From Bacteroidaceae bacterium (lineage in GTDB: Bacteria > Bacteroidota > Bacteroidia > Bacteroidales > Bacteroidaceae): a stretch of DNA of 38,984 bases. Below, one piece after another: positions 14,306 through 29,249 of this stretch (the stretch's first letter is position 1; each line of letters begins with the position of its first letter). A program made the translations under genes and the position numbers. Location: the NCBI GenBank assembly GCA_017619335.1, contig JAFZSP010000020.1, positions 1-38,984 on the forward strand, written 5' to 3'. The notes under the pieces were generated by a model. It saw only the letters and a list, made by a program, of their open reading frames with translations, had not been told where the DNA came from and made no database searches.

Positions 14306-16611
14306 TGGAAAGTGGAGTTTATGAATTCTGCTAATTGACGTCGCGCGGGTTCGTCGGCCATAAGCATCTTGGCCACAGCGCGCATGAAATCCTTGATCTC
14401 GGGTGCGACTGTCTGTGACGCATCAGGATCGAGTGGGGGAGTGGCGGCCTCGGGTTCCAGGAACTGGAAGGTCTGCTGGAGGCCTTCCTCGGAGCGTTTG
14501 ACGGTGGCGGCGGGTTCCTCGGGGACGTCCTGTGTGTCCTCGATGTAGTCACTGAGTCCGGAGAGGAGACCGTCGAATTTGTCGCTGCTGAGGAACACGG
14601 CGTCTTCTCCTCCGTCCAGCACGCCTTCGAAGAGCGAGGTCTTGAAGCGCAGCCGGGAGAGCATATCTTCCTCGATAGTACCGGCGGCGATGAGATTGAT
14701 GACTTCCACGCCTCGCTGCTGTCCCATGCGGTGGAGACGACCGATGCGCTGCTCCAGCACAGCGGGGTTCCATGGCAAATCCAGATTGATGATGACGTTG
14801 GCAGCCTGGAGATTAAGTCCTGTGGCGCCGGCATCAGTAGAGAGGAAAACGCGCACCTGTGGGTCGGTCTGGAAGGTCTCCACGCGCTGCTGCCGCTCGG
14901 CTGCGGGGATGCTGCCGTGAAGGTAGGCGTAGTCCACGCCGCTGCGCTCCAGCTCCTGTGCCACGAGTCGGGCCATGCGTTCCCACTGACTGAATATCAC
15001 TACCTTGGACTCACCCGGTTGTGAGTTGTTCTCAGCCTCTCCGTTGACGGTGACGCCGCACTCGTTCAGGATGTTCATCACTTCCTCCACCTTGGTGTCT
15101 GCGCGGCTGTGCTCGTCCAGCACGTAGAGACTGTCACAGACCATACGCATTTGAGAGAGGGTCAGCAGCAGCTGCTTGCGATCCATCTCGGAGAGGAAAT
15201 GCTGGCGGTGCCACTTGGAGACGAGCCGCGCGGCCTGCTGTTTGAGGTCGTGGTGGGCGTCCATCTGCTCGGGGGTTATCGGAACAAAAAGGTTCTTGTC
15301 TATGCGCTGTGGCAGCTGCAGTGCCACCTCTTCCTTGCGCCGGCGCAGCATCACGGCAGCCATCCGGGGCCCTATTTCCGAGAGGTTGCGATAGCCCAGC
15401 GTTCGGCCATCGGCATCGGTGAAGATGTAGCGGTCACGGAAGAGGTAGTAGGGCGAGAGCAGGAACTGATCCACGAGTTCCACGATGCTGTACAGCTCCT
15501 CCAAGCGGTTCTCAAGGGGCGTGCCGCTGAGAATCAGGGCATAACGGGAACTGATGCGGCGCACAGCCCGTGAGACCTGTGTGTTCCAATTTTTCAGACG
15601 CTGCACCTCGTCCAGGACAAGCATGTCAAATGAATGGGGCAGGGGAGACGGCCCGTTGACGATGCTGTTATAGGAGGCGATTTTGAAGAACGACTCACTG
15701 CCCATCTGCTCCTGCCGCCGTTCTGCATCGCCCTCGATGACCTGCACCGTGGCCTCTGGTGCAAAACGCTCGATCTCCCGCTTCCACTGGTATTTCAGGG
15801 TCGTGGGGCACAGCACGAGGACGTTTCCGACAAAGCCCTCCCGCCGCAGGAGTTCGGCGGTGGCGATGGCCTGCACGGTCTTTCCCAGTCCCATCTCGTC
15901 GGCGAGGATGGCACGACCGGCGCGGGCGGCGAAGCGCACACCCTCCTTCTGGTAGGGGTAGAGCTGTGTGCGCAGAAGCTGATCCAACCGTTCGTCATCA
16001 TATTGTGTGTCAATGACTTTTCGGCGGGCGATGGCCTCGCGCTGCTCAATGACGAAGTCGCGTGCATCGGAGTAGCAACGGAAGCTATCATCGATGGACT
16101 TGGCCGCCGTGAGGAAGTCTCCGAAGTACTCGTAGGCGTGCGGCATGAGCGTTCCTAACTCGTCAAAGTACTTGGCCGCCAGCGCCTTGAACTCGGCTTC
16201 GCGGGTTGTGCCGATGCGTATCTGCACGCGGCGCTGATTGCTGCGGTAGCTGAGATACACACTGGTGTAGGCGGGCAGGTCCCGATGGATGCGTTTGTGG
16301 TGGTCGGCAATCCACTGACGAACGCCCTCAATGTGCTTGCAGGTTCCCAACTGTGAGGTTTTGAAGTCCATACAGTCACAGTAGTTCCACGGGCTCTTCG
16401 GTCCTCGGAACACCACTTTATAGACGCCGCCGCTCTTGGGGCTGCTGACACGGTATTCTCCCGGGTTGTAACGTTCCGAGATGCACTCCACCTGGAAGTC
16501 CTCGCGCTGGGCCTGCTGCATCCGCAACATCACCTGCCACTGTTCCAGTGACAAGCCTTCGGGCTTCACCAGATGATTCAAGCGTTCTTTGGGTAAATCG
16601 GCGTACTTCAT
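14302..16611 (-). CDS. SNF2-family helicase with SWIM zinc finger
   Basis: 769 residues from the ATG at 16611; the longer frame starting at 16728 runs through the promoter and is hydrophobic nonsense. N-terminus (about 60-100) carries a SWIM-type zinc finger: CDCMDF ... GTCKH. The SNF2 ATPase core follows: Walker A in [15 protein letters not shown] box in [27 protein letters not shown], then the C-terminal helicase lobe ([25 protein letters not shown]). Bacterial SWIM-SNF2 proteins translocate on DNA and are linked to repair, transcription recycling or defence, with no agreed role. The C-terminal 100 residues are acidic and unique. It is the first gene of a unit with leuB (4-bp overlap) and leuA, a functionally odd pairing. 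Confidence 0.88.
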   Translation of the reverse strand: MKYADLPKERLNHLVKPEGLSLEQWQVMLRMQQAQREDFQVECISERYNPGEYRVSSPKSGGVYKVVFRGPKSPWNYCDCMDFKTSQLGTCKHIEGVRQWIADHHKRIHRDLPAYTSVYLSYRSNQRRVQIRIGTTREAEFKALAAKYFDELGTLMPHAYEYFGDFLTAAKSIDDSFRCYSDARDFVIEQREAIARRKVIDTQYDDERLDQLLRTQLYPYQKEGVRFAARAGRAILADEMGLGKTVQAIATAELLRREGFVGNVLVLCPTTLKYQWKREIERFAPEATVQVIEGDAERRQEQMGSESFFKIASYNSIVNGPSPLPHSFDMLVLDEVQRLKNWNTQVSRAVRRISSRYALILSGTPLENRLEELYSIVELVDQFLLSPYYLFRDRYIFTDADGRTLGYRNLSEIGPRMAAVMLRRRKEEVALQLPQRIDKNLFVPITPEQMDAHHDLKQQAARLVSKWHRQHFLSEMDRKQLLLTLSQMRMVCDSLYVLDEHSRADTKVEEVMNILNECGVTVNGEAENNSQPGESKVVIFSQWERMARLVAQELERSGVDYAYLHGSIPAAERQQRVETFQTDPQVRVFLSTDAGATGLNLQAANVIINLDLPWNPAVLEQRIGRLHRMGQQRGVEVINLIAAGTIEEDMLSRLRFKTSLFEGVLDGGEDAVFLSSDKFDGLLSGLSDYIEDTQDVPEEPAATVKRSEEGLQQTFQFLEPEAATPPLDPDASQTVAPEIKDFMRAVAKMLMADEPARRQLAEFINSTFQ

Positions 16612-16635
16612 GATGCCTTTTTGTTGTTTCAGGTG

Positions 16636-16644
16636 GCAAAGGTA
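16636..16644 (-). promoter_or_regulatory. -7 box for the SNF2-leuB-leuA unit
   Basis: TACCTTTGC on the minus strand, 25 bp above the ATG at 16611; it decides that start. No attenuator or leucine-rich leader peptide was found in the short leader. Confidence 0.65.
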
Positions 16645-16728
16645 TGACAAAAATTCGATATAATGAGAAAAAATCAAGAAAAAAGCGTAAAAGAAGGGGA
16701 AAAGTAAACGAGTTTCGGAAAAAATCAT

Positions 16729-16737
16729 TATCTTTGC
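16729..16737 (+). promoter_or_regulatory. -7 box for the GH51-pyrophosphatase unit
   Basis: TATCTTTGC on the plus strand, 34 bp above the GH51 ATG and 85 bp from the divergent -7 box at 16636. The stretch between them is AT-rich and shows no clear operator. Confidence 0.65.
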
Positions 16738-16770
16738 CGCGCAATTCCGCTAATTTAATAACTTCTTGAA

Positions 16771-18774
16771 ATGAAAAGACTCTCTCTTTCTGCTGTCCTG
16801 TTGACAGCTGCGCTGAGCCTCAGCGCCCAGAAGCCGATGTCTGCTCCCAAGGGCGGCATGGCCATCAGTGACGAACTTATCGGTATCTTCTTTGAAGATA
16901 TTAGCAGCTCTGCCGACGGCGGTCTCTATGCCGAGCTGCTGCAGAACGGCTCCTTCGAGTACAGCCCTGCTGAGCGTGACGGCTGGGGTCCTGGCACGGC
17001 CTGGAAGCAGGTGCGCCCGGGTCACTCCCTGGGAACGCTGCAGGTGAGAATGGACAACCCGCTGCATCCCAACAACCCGACCTACATGCGACTGCACACG
17101 GAACGTGTGAAGGAGTATTATGACTACACAGGCTGGAAGGGCTTTGGCCTGGAGAACGGCGGCTTTGACGGCATCAGCGTCAAGGGCGGTGCCGGCTACG
17201 ACTTCTCGGCTTTCTTCCGCAATATAGGCGGTGCCAAGCAGGTGCGCGTCGTGCTGGGTGAACCGCAGGGCTGGGGCAAAGACCTGAAACTGCTGGCAGA
17301 GACCACGCTGTCTGTGACTGCCGCTTCCTGGCAGAAATACACGGCCGTGCTGACGCCCTCTGCCGACTGCAAGAACGCTGTCCTTCAAGTCCTTGTCCTG
17401 ACCACGGGAGACTTGGATATTGACCAGGTTTCCCTGATGCCGCAGGACACCTATAAAGGTCATGGCCTGCGCAAGGACCTGGCCCAGGCACTGGCCGACC
17501 TGCAGCCGAAGTTTATGCGTTTCCCCGGCGGTTGCGTGGTGCACGGCGGTGGTGACGGCTTCTGGAACACCTATCGCTGGAAGACCACCATCGGGCCGAA
17601 GGAACAGCGCCGTCCGCTGAAGAACACCTGGGGCTACCACCAGTCCATGGGTCTCGGTTACTACGAGTACTTCCAGTTCTGTGAGGACCTGGGAATGCAG
17701 CCGCTGCCGATCCTACCTTGCGGTGTCAGCTGTCAGGGTACCAACGGCGGTTGGGGTATGAAGGGACAGGCACAGGATGTCGTTCCCATGAATGAAATGG
17801 ACGAATGGGTGAGCGAGGCACTGGACCTCATCGAATGGGCCAACGGTGACCCTGCCACCAGCAAATGGGCCAAGATGCGAGCCGATGCCGGCCACCCCGC
17901 ACCATTCAACCTGAAGTACCTGGGTCTCGGAAACGAGGAGAAAATCACGCCGGAATTTGCCGAGCGCTTCCGTTATATATATAAAAAGGTGGTGGAGAAG
18001 TACCCCGAGATTGTCATCGTGGGCACCGCTGGCCCGGGTTCTCACCCCGGCAATCCCGACCTGGAGAACGGCTGGAAGCTGGCCGATGAACTGGGAATGC
18101 CAATCATTGACGAGCACTATTACGAACCCAACAAATACTTCCTCAACAGCCGCCAGTATGACAAGTACCCGCGCGACCGCAAGACGAAGGTCTATCTGGG
18201 AGAATATGCCGCCAAGGACAAGAAGTTCATCGACGCGCTGGCAGAGGGCCTGTACCTCCTGCACGTGGAGCGCAACGGTGACATCGTTTGCATGACTTCC
18301 TATGCCCCGCTCTTCGCCCGCAAGGACGCCACCAACTGGAACCCCGACCTCATCTACTACGACAACGAACGTCCTTATCTCACCTGCAGCTACTACGTCC
18401 AGCAGCTGTTCGGACAGAGTGCCGGCCAGTATTACTATGGTGATTGTGTGCAGTTTGAGGGCGATGCCAAGGGCGTGCAGCAGCCCCAGGTGGATGTGCA
18501 CTACGGACAGAGCGTGGTCCTCAACGTGAAGACGCGCCGCCTCTTCGTGAAGCTCTGCAATGCCTCTGCCGAAGCCAAGAAGGCGAATATCAACCTCAGC
18601 CGTTTCCCGCTGAAGAAGACCGCTGTGAAGACTGTGCTCCAGGGCAAGGCCGACGACGAAAACAACTATGAGGCTCAGCCCATTGCGCCCCAGAAGGAGA
18701 CCGTCAAGGCCGAGAAGATATTCACCTACGACCTCGCACCCTACAGCTTTGTCATGCTTGAATACGACCTTTAA
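16771..18774 (+). CDS. GH51 alpha-L-arabinofuranosidase, secreted
   Basis: 667 residues. A signal peptide (MKRLSLSAVLLTAALSLSAQ) is followed by a GH51 enzyme: FFEDISSSADGGLYAELLQN at the start of the fold, a carbohydrate-binding-like beta domain near 85-215, then the catalytic barrel (FMRFPGGCVVHGGG). The general acid/base is Glu389 in GLGNEEK and the nucleophile is Glu478 in VYLGEYAA. The enzyme removes terminal arabinofuranose from arabinoxylan or arabinan side chains, probably in the periplasm. The C-terminal beta-sandwich ends in YDLAPYSFVMLEY. Only 19 bp separate it from the pyrophosphatase gene, so the two are probably co-transcribed; no SusC/SusD pair is nearby. Confidence 0.92.
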   Translation: MKRLSLSAVLLTAALSLSAQKPMSAPKGGMAISDELIGIFFEDISSSADGGLYAELLQNGSFEYSPAERDGWGPGTAWKQVRPGHSLGTLQVRMDNPLHPNNPTYMRLHTERVKEYYDYTGWKGFGLENGGFDGISVKGGAGYDFSAFFRNIGGAKQVRVVLGEPQGWGKDLKLLAETTLSVTAASWQKYTAVLTPSADCKNAVLQVLVLTTGDLDIDQVSLMPQDTYKGHGLRKDLAQALADLQPKFMRFPGGCVVHGGGDGFWNTYRWKTTIGPKEQRRPLKNTWGYHQSMGLGYYEYFQFCEDLGMQPLPILPCGVSCQGTNGGWGMKGQAQDVVPMNEMDEWVSEALDLIEWANGDPATSKWAKMRADAGHPAPFNLKYLGLGNEEKITPEFAERFRYIYKKVVEKYPEIVIVGTAGPGSHPGNPDLENGWKLADELGMPIIDEHYYEPNKYFLNSRQYDKYPRDRKTKVYLGEYAAKDKKFIDALAEGLYLLHVERNGDIVCMTSYAPLFARKDATNWNPDLIYYDNERPYLTCSYYVQQLFGQSAGQYYYGDCVQFEGDAKGVQQPQVDVHYGQSVVLNVKTRRLFVKLCNASAEAKKANINLSRFPLKKTAVKTVLQGKADDENNYEAQPIAPQKETVKAEKIFTYDLAPYSFVMLEYDL

Positions 18775-18793
18775 CTTCCCCTAAAAATTTACT

Positions 18794-20986
18794 ATGAACA
18801 TTCCATCTGCTTTCTGGCTCGTGCCAATCGCCTCTGTAGCAGCGCTGTGCATGGCCTTCTACTTCTTCCGCTCGATGATGTCGGCGGACGAGGGCACGCC
18901 TCGTATGCGTGAGATTGCCAGCTACGTCCGCAGCGGTGCCATGTCTTATCTGAAACAACAGTACAAGGTCGTCGCCATCGTCTTCGTGGTGCTGGCCATC
19001 CTCTTTTCCTTCATGGCCTACGTCCTGAAGTGGCAGAACCCTTGGGTGCCGTTTGCGTTCCTCACGGGCGGCTTGTTCTCGGGTCTGGCCGGCTTCTTCG
19101 GTATGAAGACCGCCACCTTCGCCAGCGCCCGCACCGCCAACGCTGCCCGCAAGAGCCTGGACGGCGGACTGCGCATCGCCTTCCGCTCGGGAGCTGTGAT
19201 GGGTCTCACGGTCGTGGGCCTCGGACTCTTAGATATTGCAGGCTGGTTCTTTGCCCTCTCCTTTGTTTATCACGGTGATCACATGGCACTGATCACCATC
19301 ACCACGACGATGCTAACCTTCGGAATGGGTGCTTCCACGCAGGCGTTGTTTGCCCGTGTGGGCGGCGGCATCTACACGAAAGCGGCCGACGTGGGCGCAG
19401 ATATTGTCGGAAAAGTGGAGGCAGATATTCCCGAGGACGACCCGCGCAATCCCGCCACCATAGCCGACAACGTGGGAGACAATGTAGGTGACGTGGCTGG
19501 AATGGGCGCAGACCTCTACGAGAGCTACTGCGGCAGCATCCTCTCCACCGCTGCACTGGGCGCCACCGCCTTTGCCATGAGCGGCGAGATGCAGATGAAA
19601 GCTGTCATCGCACCGATGCTGATTGCCGCTGTGGGCGTGTTCCTGAGTGTCTTTGGCATCTACCTCGTCCGCACGAAAGAAGGCGCCACGATGAAGGACC
19701 TCCTGCGCTCGCTGGCTGTGGGCACCAACGTCTCGGCCCTGCTCATTGCTGTGGCCACCTTCGCCATCCTCTATCTCTTGGGCATTGAGAATTGGCTGGG
19801 CCTCTCCTTCTCCGTCATTACTGGCCTGGCTGCCGGCGTGATTATCGGTCAGGCCACAGAGTACTACACCTCTCACTCCTACCGCCCCACTCAGAAGATC
19901 AGTGAGGCTGGTCTGACAGGCTCTGCCACCGTGATTATCAAGGGAATAGGCACGGGCATGATTTCCACTTGCATTCCTGTGGTGACCATCGGTGTAGCCA
20001 TCATGCTCAGCTACCTCTGTGCCAACGGATTCGACATGGCAATGAGTGCTGAGGCACTGTCACACGGACTCTATGGAATAGGTATTGCGGCAGTTGGAAT
20101 GTTATCCACACTGGGCATCACCCTGGCTACCGACGCCTACGGACCCATTGCCGACAACGCCGGCGGCAACGCTGAGATGAGCGAACTGGGCGAGGAAGTG
20201 CGCCACCGCACCGACGCCCTCGATGCCTTGGGCAACACCACCGCCGCCACAGGCAAAGGCTTCGCCATCGGCAGTGCGGCCCTCACGGCCCTTGCTCTCC
20301 TGGCTTCCTATATAGAAGAGGTGAAGATCGCGATGGAACGTGCAGATATCACGCTCACCAACCTGAAGGGCGAAGTCATCACCGCCGCCCAAGCCACCAT
20401 TCCCGATTTCATGAACTATTTCCAGGTGAACCTGATGAACCCGCGTGTGCTCGTGGGCGCTTTCATCGGTGCCATGGCCGCGTTCCTGTTCTGCGGACTC
20501 ACGATGGAGGCCGTCGGACGTGCCGCCCAGAAAATGGTGGAAGAAGTGCGCCGTCAGTTCCGTGAAATCAAGGGCATTCTGGAAGGTAAGGCCACGCCCG
20601 ACTACGGTTCTTGTGTTGAAATCTCCACCCGCGCAGCCCAGCACGAGATGATCTTCCCGTCGCTGCTGGCCATCGCGATTCCCATTGTCGTGGGCATTGT
20701 TCTCGGTGTGGCAGGCGTGCTCGGACTGCTGGTTGGCGGTCTGGCAGGCGGCTTCACGCTGGCAGTCTTCATGGCCAACGCCGGCGGCGCCTGGGACAAT
20801 GCGAAGAAGATGGTGGAAGAGGGCAACTTCGGCGGCAAGGGTTCCTTTGCCCACAAAGCCACCATCGTGGGCGACACTGTGGGCGACCCCTTCAAGGACA
20901 CCAGCGGCCCCAGCCTGAACATCCTCATCAAGCTGATGTCGATGGTCTCCATTGTGATGGCAGGACTCACCATCGCGTTCTCGTAA
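18794..20986 (+). CDS. hppA: Membrane-bound ion-translocating pyrophosphatase
   Basis: 730 residues, polytopic (about 16 membrane helices expected). It hydrolyses pyrophosphate and pumps ions across the inner membrane. The signature is intact: [20 protein letters not shown] then [18 protein letters not shown] near 200-235, and a second PPi-binding motif [17 protein letters not shown] near 695-711. The residue after GNTT in [13 protein letters not shown] is Ala where K+-independent enzymes have Lys, so a K+-dependent type is expected. Bacteroides enzymes of this subfamily can pump both Na+ and H+; which ion applies here cannot be read with confidence. It lies directly behind the GH51 gene and ends in a palindrome plus T-run. 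Confidence 0.94.
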   Translation: MNIPSAFWLVPIASVAALCMAFYFFRSMMSADEGTPRMREIASYVRSGAMSYLKQQYKVVAIVFVVLAILFSFMAYVLKWQNPWVPFAFLTGGLFSGLAGFFGMKTATFASARTANAARKSLDGGLRIAFRSGAVMGLTVVGLGLLDIAGWFFALSFVYHGDHMALITITTTMLTFGMGASTQALFARVGGGIYTKAADVGADIVGKVEADIPEDDPRNPATIADNVGDNVGDVAGMGADLYESYCGSILSTAALGATAFAMSGEMQMKAVIAPMLIAAVGVFLSVFGIYLVRTKEGATMKDLLRSLAVGTNVSALLIAVATFAILYLLGIENWLGLSFSVITGLAAGVIIGQATEYYTSHSYRPTQKISEAGLTGSATVIIKGIGTGMISTCIPVVTIGVAIMLSYLCANGFDMAMSAEALSHGLYGIGIAAVGMLSTLGITLATDAYGPIADNAGGNAEMSELGEEVRHRTDALDALGNTTAATGKGFAIGSAALTALALLASYIEEVKIAMERADITLTNLKGEVITAAQATIPDFMNYFQVNLMNPRVLVGAFIGAMAAFLFCGLTMEAVGRAAQKMVEEVRRQFREIKGILEGKATPDYGSCVEISTRAAQHEMIFPSLLAIAIPIVVGIVLGVAGVLGLLVGGLAGGFTLAVFMANAGGAWDNAKKMVEEGNFGGKGSFAHKATIVGDTVGDPFKDTSGPSLNILIKLMSMVSIVMAGLTIAFS

Positions 20987-21027
20987 AGACCCACCACAAA
21001 CCCCTCCCATTAGGGAGGGGCTTTTTC

Positions 21028-21028
<1 letters not shown>
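20987..21028 (+). terminator. Family-A palindrome acting as terminator after hppA
   Basis: CCCCTCCC-ATTA-GGGAGGGG at 21001-21020 followed by CTTTTTCC: a classic hairpin plus T-run right behind the hppA stop. The preceding AAGACCCACCACAA is the family-A tail, so this is a dispersed repeat copy that has, or has gained, terminator form. Confidence 0.75.
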
Positions 21029-25689
<4,661 letters not shown>

Positions 25690-25699
25690 GCTCGAAATT

Positions 25700-25835
25700 C
25701 CCTAACCGTGAAGTGGAACAGGGGTTCATCAAATACCTTTTGCCAGCTGTTCAAAATCGGCATCAACTTCTCAACAGAAACTAAGTTGATAGATGATTGG
25801 AAGATAGCATAGGTTTCGGCATGCCATTCTTTCAT
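25700..25835 (-). pseudogene. Possible gene remnant downstream of the GH2 gene
   Basis: A minus-strand frame gives a protein-like stretch (MKEWHAETYAIFQSSINLVS, then EKLMPILNSWQKVFDEPLFH) that ends in GH2 antisense. A second frame just upstream also looks coding-like (MHHIENISLKILLVHERM). The two could be frameshifted pieces of one lost gene of lower GC than its neighbours. No family recognised. The rest of 25690-26060 shows only a hairpin at 25969-25998. Confidence 0.25.
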
Positions 25836-25963
25836 GTACGAGCAAGATTTTCAAGGAGATGTTCTCTATATGATGCATTGCGTGGTAGTTGCAGCTTTGT
25901 ATTTGATTCCAGCTGTCATCAGAATGACAGAAAATGGCATATATCAGTTGTTGTTTCTGATTG

Positions 25964-25998
25964 AAAATGCCCTGCCGCGTCTCTCGACGCAGCGGGGC
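25964..25998 (-). terminator. Hairpin downstream of the first receptor operon
   Basis: On the minus strand GCCCCGCTGCGTC pairs with GACGCGGCAGGGC (two non-Watson-Crick positions) around a 4-nt loop and is followed by ATTTTC. It lies about 60 bp past the stop of the 26061 receptor gene. The short T-run makes it a modest candidate. Confidence 0.45.
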
Positions 25999-26060
25999 TA
26001 GAGTGCCTATAGGACTTGCATGTTTACTAACTGCTTTATAGAAATCAATTAACTAAATAC

Positions 26061-29000
26061 TTATTCTCTGTTTTTAGGCTTCTTGTTCAAGCGATAAACC
26101 ACATGGAGGAGTGCGTAGCGGGGCATGATGTTGGTGTAGGTCTCCGTGCGGCCTTGGGCGTTGAGGGTGCGGGTGACATTGCTGAGCTGTCCGAGGATGT
26201 CGAAGCCGTCGAGCATGACGAGGAGCTTGCCTTTGAGGAAGGGACGGGTGAGGCGGGCGTTCCAAACGAGGTCGTTGGTGTTCAGCTGTGGGTCGGCATA
26301 GCCTGTTCGGCTGTAGAGGCTGAGATCGGTCGAGAGGTCGAGTTCCCAGTGCAGCTTCAAGATGGCAGAGAGGGTGGTGCGGCAGGTGAAGGCGCTGAAG
26401 TTTTCAAAGTCTGCGCGGTTGCCCGTGAGGCGTTCCCATGTGGGCTGACAGGTGAGCTCGAGGTGGTGTTTCCCGATGTCGGCCTTGAAGGTAGGGCTGA
26501 AAGAGAGGGCAAGGCGATGGACGGTGGAAGGGGAGGGGGCGGTTCCGCTCTCCACTCCCACTAAATCCACATTTTGACTGTAGGTGACATGGAAGGGGAG
26601 GTCAAGGTTGAACTTCTTGGTGGAGTCAAGACTACAATAGAAGGTGTAGCCGCCATCGGTGGTGTAGTTGCCGTTGACGTTGTCGGGGCGGTAGGTGCGC
26701 ACGCCTGTCCGGGTGTCATAGACGTAGCCCATGGCGAGGGCGTTGAAGGTGGGCTCGTAACTCCCTTCGAGGGCGTGATAGCCTTGTTTCTGCCTATATA
26801 CGCCACGGAGACCGAAGTGAGGCGTGACGGCAGTGCGCAGGTCGGGGTTGCCGAGGCGGACGTTCATCGGGTCGGTGTCGTCGCGCAGGTCGATGCGCTG
26901 CTCCAGGTCGGGCAGTTTCTCCTCGATACCTAACTCCAACCCGAGCTGTCCGTGTGCGAGGTCGAGATAGGTCCAGCTGCCCATGTTGATGGTGAAAGCG
27001 GTGCGGCAGAGGGTGGTGTCTATACTTCCGCGCTGGTAGTCGAGATGCTGACTGCGCAGGAAAATGTCGCCATTGAGGAGCGTCCAGAACTGACCATACT
27101 TCTTCTTGTCCCATTTATAGCCGAGGTTGAGGTGCAGCATGTGGCGGTTCTCTTTGAAGTGGCTGTCATAGCTGTTGCTGCGATCCATCACCTGTTGGTA
27201 TTCAGTGACGGAGGGGAGGGAGACCCCCTCCCCGCTCCCCCTTCTTGGGAGAGCAGAATGTATTTGCTGGGTTGTATTCTCTTCAGCAGTCGAATAGTGA
27301 CCATCCTCCCCCTCGAGGGGGAGCGGAGAGGGGGGCTCCAGCAGGTAGAGCGACGAGCGGTGGTGCTGATTCAGATGATTGAACTCGTAGTAGGTGAAGA
27401 TCGACCGCCATCCGGGACCTAAGGGGAGGTTGTAACCAATCATGGCACTGGCATTCCAGTCACGGTGGGGGTGGTTATCGGTGAAATGGTGGAGGTTTGT
27501 GGAGGGTTGCAACGATGTTGCAGCATAGTTGACGCTCTGGTGGTCAAAGAGTTGCTCGTTGCGCTCGTTGTAGCTGAAATCACCGCCAAGGCGCAGGTTC
27601 TCATTGGAATGCGGAATCTTGATGGTGGCTCCGGCATCGATGGAACCTTTCCAGTCGTGCCCCTTGCCCATCCCTTGTCGCAGGATGCGGTTGACCAGCG
27701 TGTCGCGCAGGTTGATGCGCGAGGAGGCGGGACTGTAGAGTTCATCGAGCAGCTGGCGGCTGACATCAGCAACGGGAGCGTTGAAGGTGGCCGAGGCGAG
27801 GTCGGAACTGTGGTCGAAGCGGTGGTAATTCAAGTTGGGATCGATGTGCCAGCGTATGCTCTTGTGGTTGCGGGCGAAGCTCTGCCATGTGGAGAGACGC
27901 AGATCCTCGTTGCGGCGGCTGCTGAAACTGTGGTCGTAGGTGTCGCCCGTGGGCAGGTAGTTCTGTCGCACGGTGTGTGTCTCGTCCTCTGTGCGCTGGT
28001 GATGGACGGAGGCATTGCCCGCTAATTCCCACCGTTTGTTGCGGTCGCTGACATTGAAGCTGAGGTCGGAACGCTCCGTGCGCCGCAGGTCGTTGGTCTT
28101 GCCGCGCTGCCAGTTGTCGCTCTCGCCAGGTCGGCTGTCGTCATCGAGGTTGTTGGCGTTGGCCACGATGGCCAGCCGCGAGAAGTCAGTGTGGCGCATG
28201 GCGAAGAGGCGGGCAAGATAGCGCTCGCTGGTGCCGCCACCGACCTCCACATTCGCCATCCAACCAATCATATACTCCTTCTTCAGTCGCACGTCGATGA
28301 CGTGACGCTGTGTGCGCTCGTCCTTGATACCCAGCCACTCGTTTTCGGCGGTCTGTTTGTCGTAGATGGCGATGTCCTTCACGGTGTAGGCGGGCAGGTT
28401 CTCCAGCATCAGCTTGCGGTCGTGGCGGAAGAACTCCTTGCCGTTGAGCAGCAGGTCATCCACGAATTTACCCTCGTGGTAGATGCGCCCGTCGGATTTC
28501 ATCTCCACGCCTGGCAGCTGACGGATGAGTGCATCGAGCATAGAACCTTCGGCCAGGATAAAGGCATCTGCGTTGTAGATGATGGTGTCACTTTTGTAGT
28601 AGAACTTGACCTTCGAGGCGGTGATGGTCACCTCGCGCATCATGCTCGTCTGTGGTACTGGTGCCAGATAGAAAGGAGGCAGTCCTCGCTCGTGCTCTCG
28701 GCGGCCGATGTGGTCCAGGGTGTATTCCACATAGGTGGTCTGGTGCCCTTCGAAACTGATGCGGAAGAGGTACTTGGCAGGTTGGGCTGGCACGAGAAAC
28801 GAGAACTCACTGGTCTCCCAAGAGCCAATCTCCGCAAACCACTTCTGCCGGGCTTCCTTCTGAGCGATGAGGGTGCTGTCGGGTCTCAGTAGTTCCACGG
28901 TGGCACCGATCAGCTGCTTGTGGGCACGAATGTCCTGCACCTCGCCTTTCAGTTTGAGCTGCCGCTCGGACTGCCGCTTGGCTTGTACATAGATGTGATT

Positions 29001-29249
29001 GTCCTGTACCTTCACTTTCACGGGCAAGCCCTTGCACACTCGCTTCACAGCCGTCACGGCGTCCAGGTCTTCTACTGGTGCCGAAGTCGTCAGATTCTCG
29101 AGGCCGTCACTGACGATATCGATGGTGTATTCAGACTGGCTTTGCTCGATGGATTGGAGGGCGGAGAGGAGGGATCTTGGTTCCTGAGCAAGCAGGGGGC
29201 TTGCCATCGCGCACATATATATAATAAGGTATAGCTGACGTCTCATCAT
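26061..29249 (-). CDS. STN-type TonB-dependent outer-membrane receptor, system 1
   Basis: 1062 residues. Signal peptide (ends LLAQ, about 22); STN domain (about 25-95), the part that signals to a FecR-type anti-sigma factor; a carboxypeptidase-regulatory-like beta domain (about 97-185); a plug domain (about 205-320, with LIRQLPGVEMKSDGRIYHEG); and an outer-membrane barrel of the large Bacteroidetes type. Ligand unknown; with no SusD-like neighbour it is not an ordinary glycan-uptake pair, so peptide, metal or another cue is possible. Its ATG overlaps the anti-sigma stop codon by 4 bp. Residues about 637-677 (PPSPLPLEGEDG ... PRRGSGEGVS) are encoded by a MITE-like inverted pair, probably in an extracellular loop. 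It is a paralogue of the receptor at 30420. Confidence 0.85.
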   Translation of the reverse strand: MMRRQLYLIIYMCAMASPLLAQEPRSLLSALQSIEQSQSEYTIDIVSDGLENLTTSAPVEDLDAVTAVKRVCKGLPVKVKVQDNHIYVQAKRQSERQLKLKGEVQDIRAHKQLIGATVELLRPDSTLIAQKEARQKWFAEIGSWETSEFSFLVPAQPAKYLFRISFEGHQTTYVEYTLDHIGRREHERGLPPFYLAPVPQTSMMREVTITASKVKFYYKSDTIIYNADAFILAEGSMLDALIRQLPGVEMKSDGRIYHEGKFVDDLLLNGKEFFRHDRKLMLENLPAYTVKDIAIYDKQTAENEWLGIKDERTQRHVIDVRLKKEYMIGWMANVEVGGGTSERYLARLFAMRHTDFSRLAIVANANNLDDDSRPGESDNWQRGKTNDLRRTERSDLSFNVSDRNKRWELAGNASVHHQRTEDETHTVRQNYLPTGDTYDHSFSSRRNEDLRLSTWQSFARNHKSIRWHIDPNLNYHRFDHSSDLASATFNAPVADVSRQLLDELYSPASSRINLRDTLVNRILRQGMGKGHDWKGSIDAGATIKIPHSNENLRLGGDFSYNERNEQLFDHQSVNYAATSLQPSTNLHHFTDNHPHRDWNASAMIGYNLPLGPGWRSIFTYYEFNHLNQHHRSSLYLLEPPSPLPLEGEDGHYSTAEENTTQQIHSALPRRGSGEGVSLPSVTEYQQVMDRSNSYDSHFKENRHMLHLNLGYKWDKKKYGQFWTLLNGDIFLRSQHLDYQRGSIDTTLCRTAFTINMGSWTYLDLAHGQLGLELGIEEKLPDLEQRIDLRDDTDPMNVRLGNPDLRTAVTPHFGLRGVYRQKQGYHALEGSYEPTFNALAMGYVYDTRTGVRTYRPDNVNGNYTTDGGYTFYCSLDSTKKFNLDLPFHVTYSQNVDLVGVESGTAPSPSTVHRLALSFSPTFKADIGKHHLELTCQPTWERLTGNRADFENFSAFTCRTTLSAILKLHWELDLSTDLSLYSRTGYADPQLNTNDLVWNARLTRPFLKGKLLVMLDGFDILGQLSNVTRTLNAQGRTETYTNIMPRYALLHVVYRLNKKPKNRE
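27218..27339. repeat. MITE-like inverted pair (family B) inside receptor 1
   Basis: The left unit (27218-27252: GAGACCCCCTCCCCGCTCCC then CCTTCTTGGGAGAG) and the right unit (27305-27339: CCTCCCCCTCGAGGGGGAGC then GGAGAGGGGGGCTCC) are imperfect inverted copies flanking about 50 bp. The whole block, about 122 bp, is read through in frame. Confidence 0.75.

Noticed and set aside
16612..16728. Hydrophobic N-terminal extension of the SNF2 helicase
   Set aside because: It runs through both divergent promoters; the protein normally starts at MKYADLPKE and needs no membrane segment.
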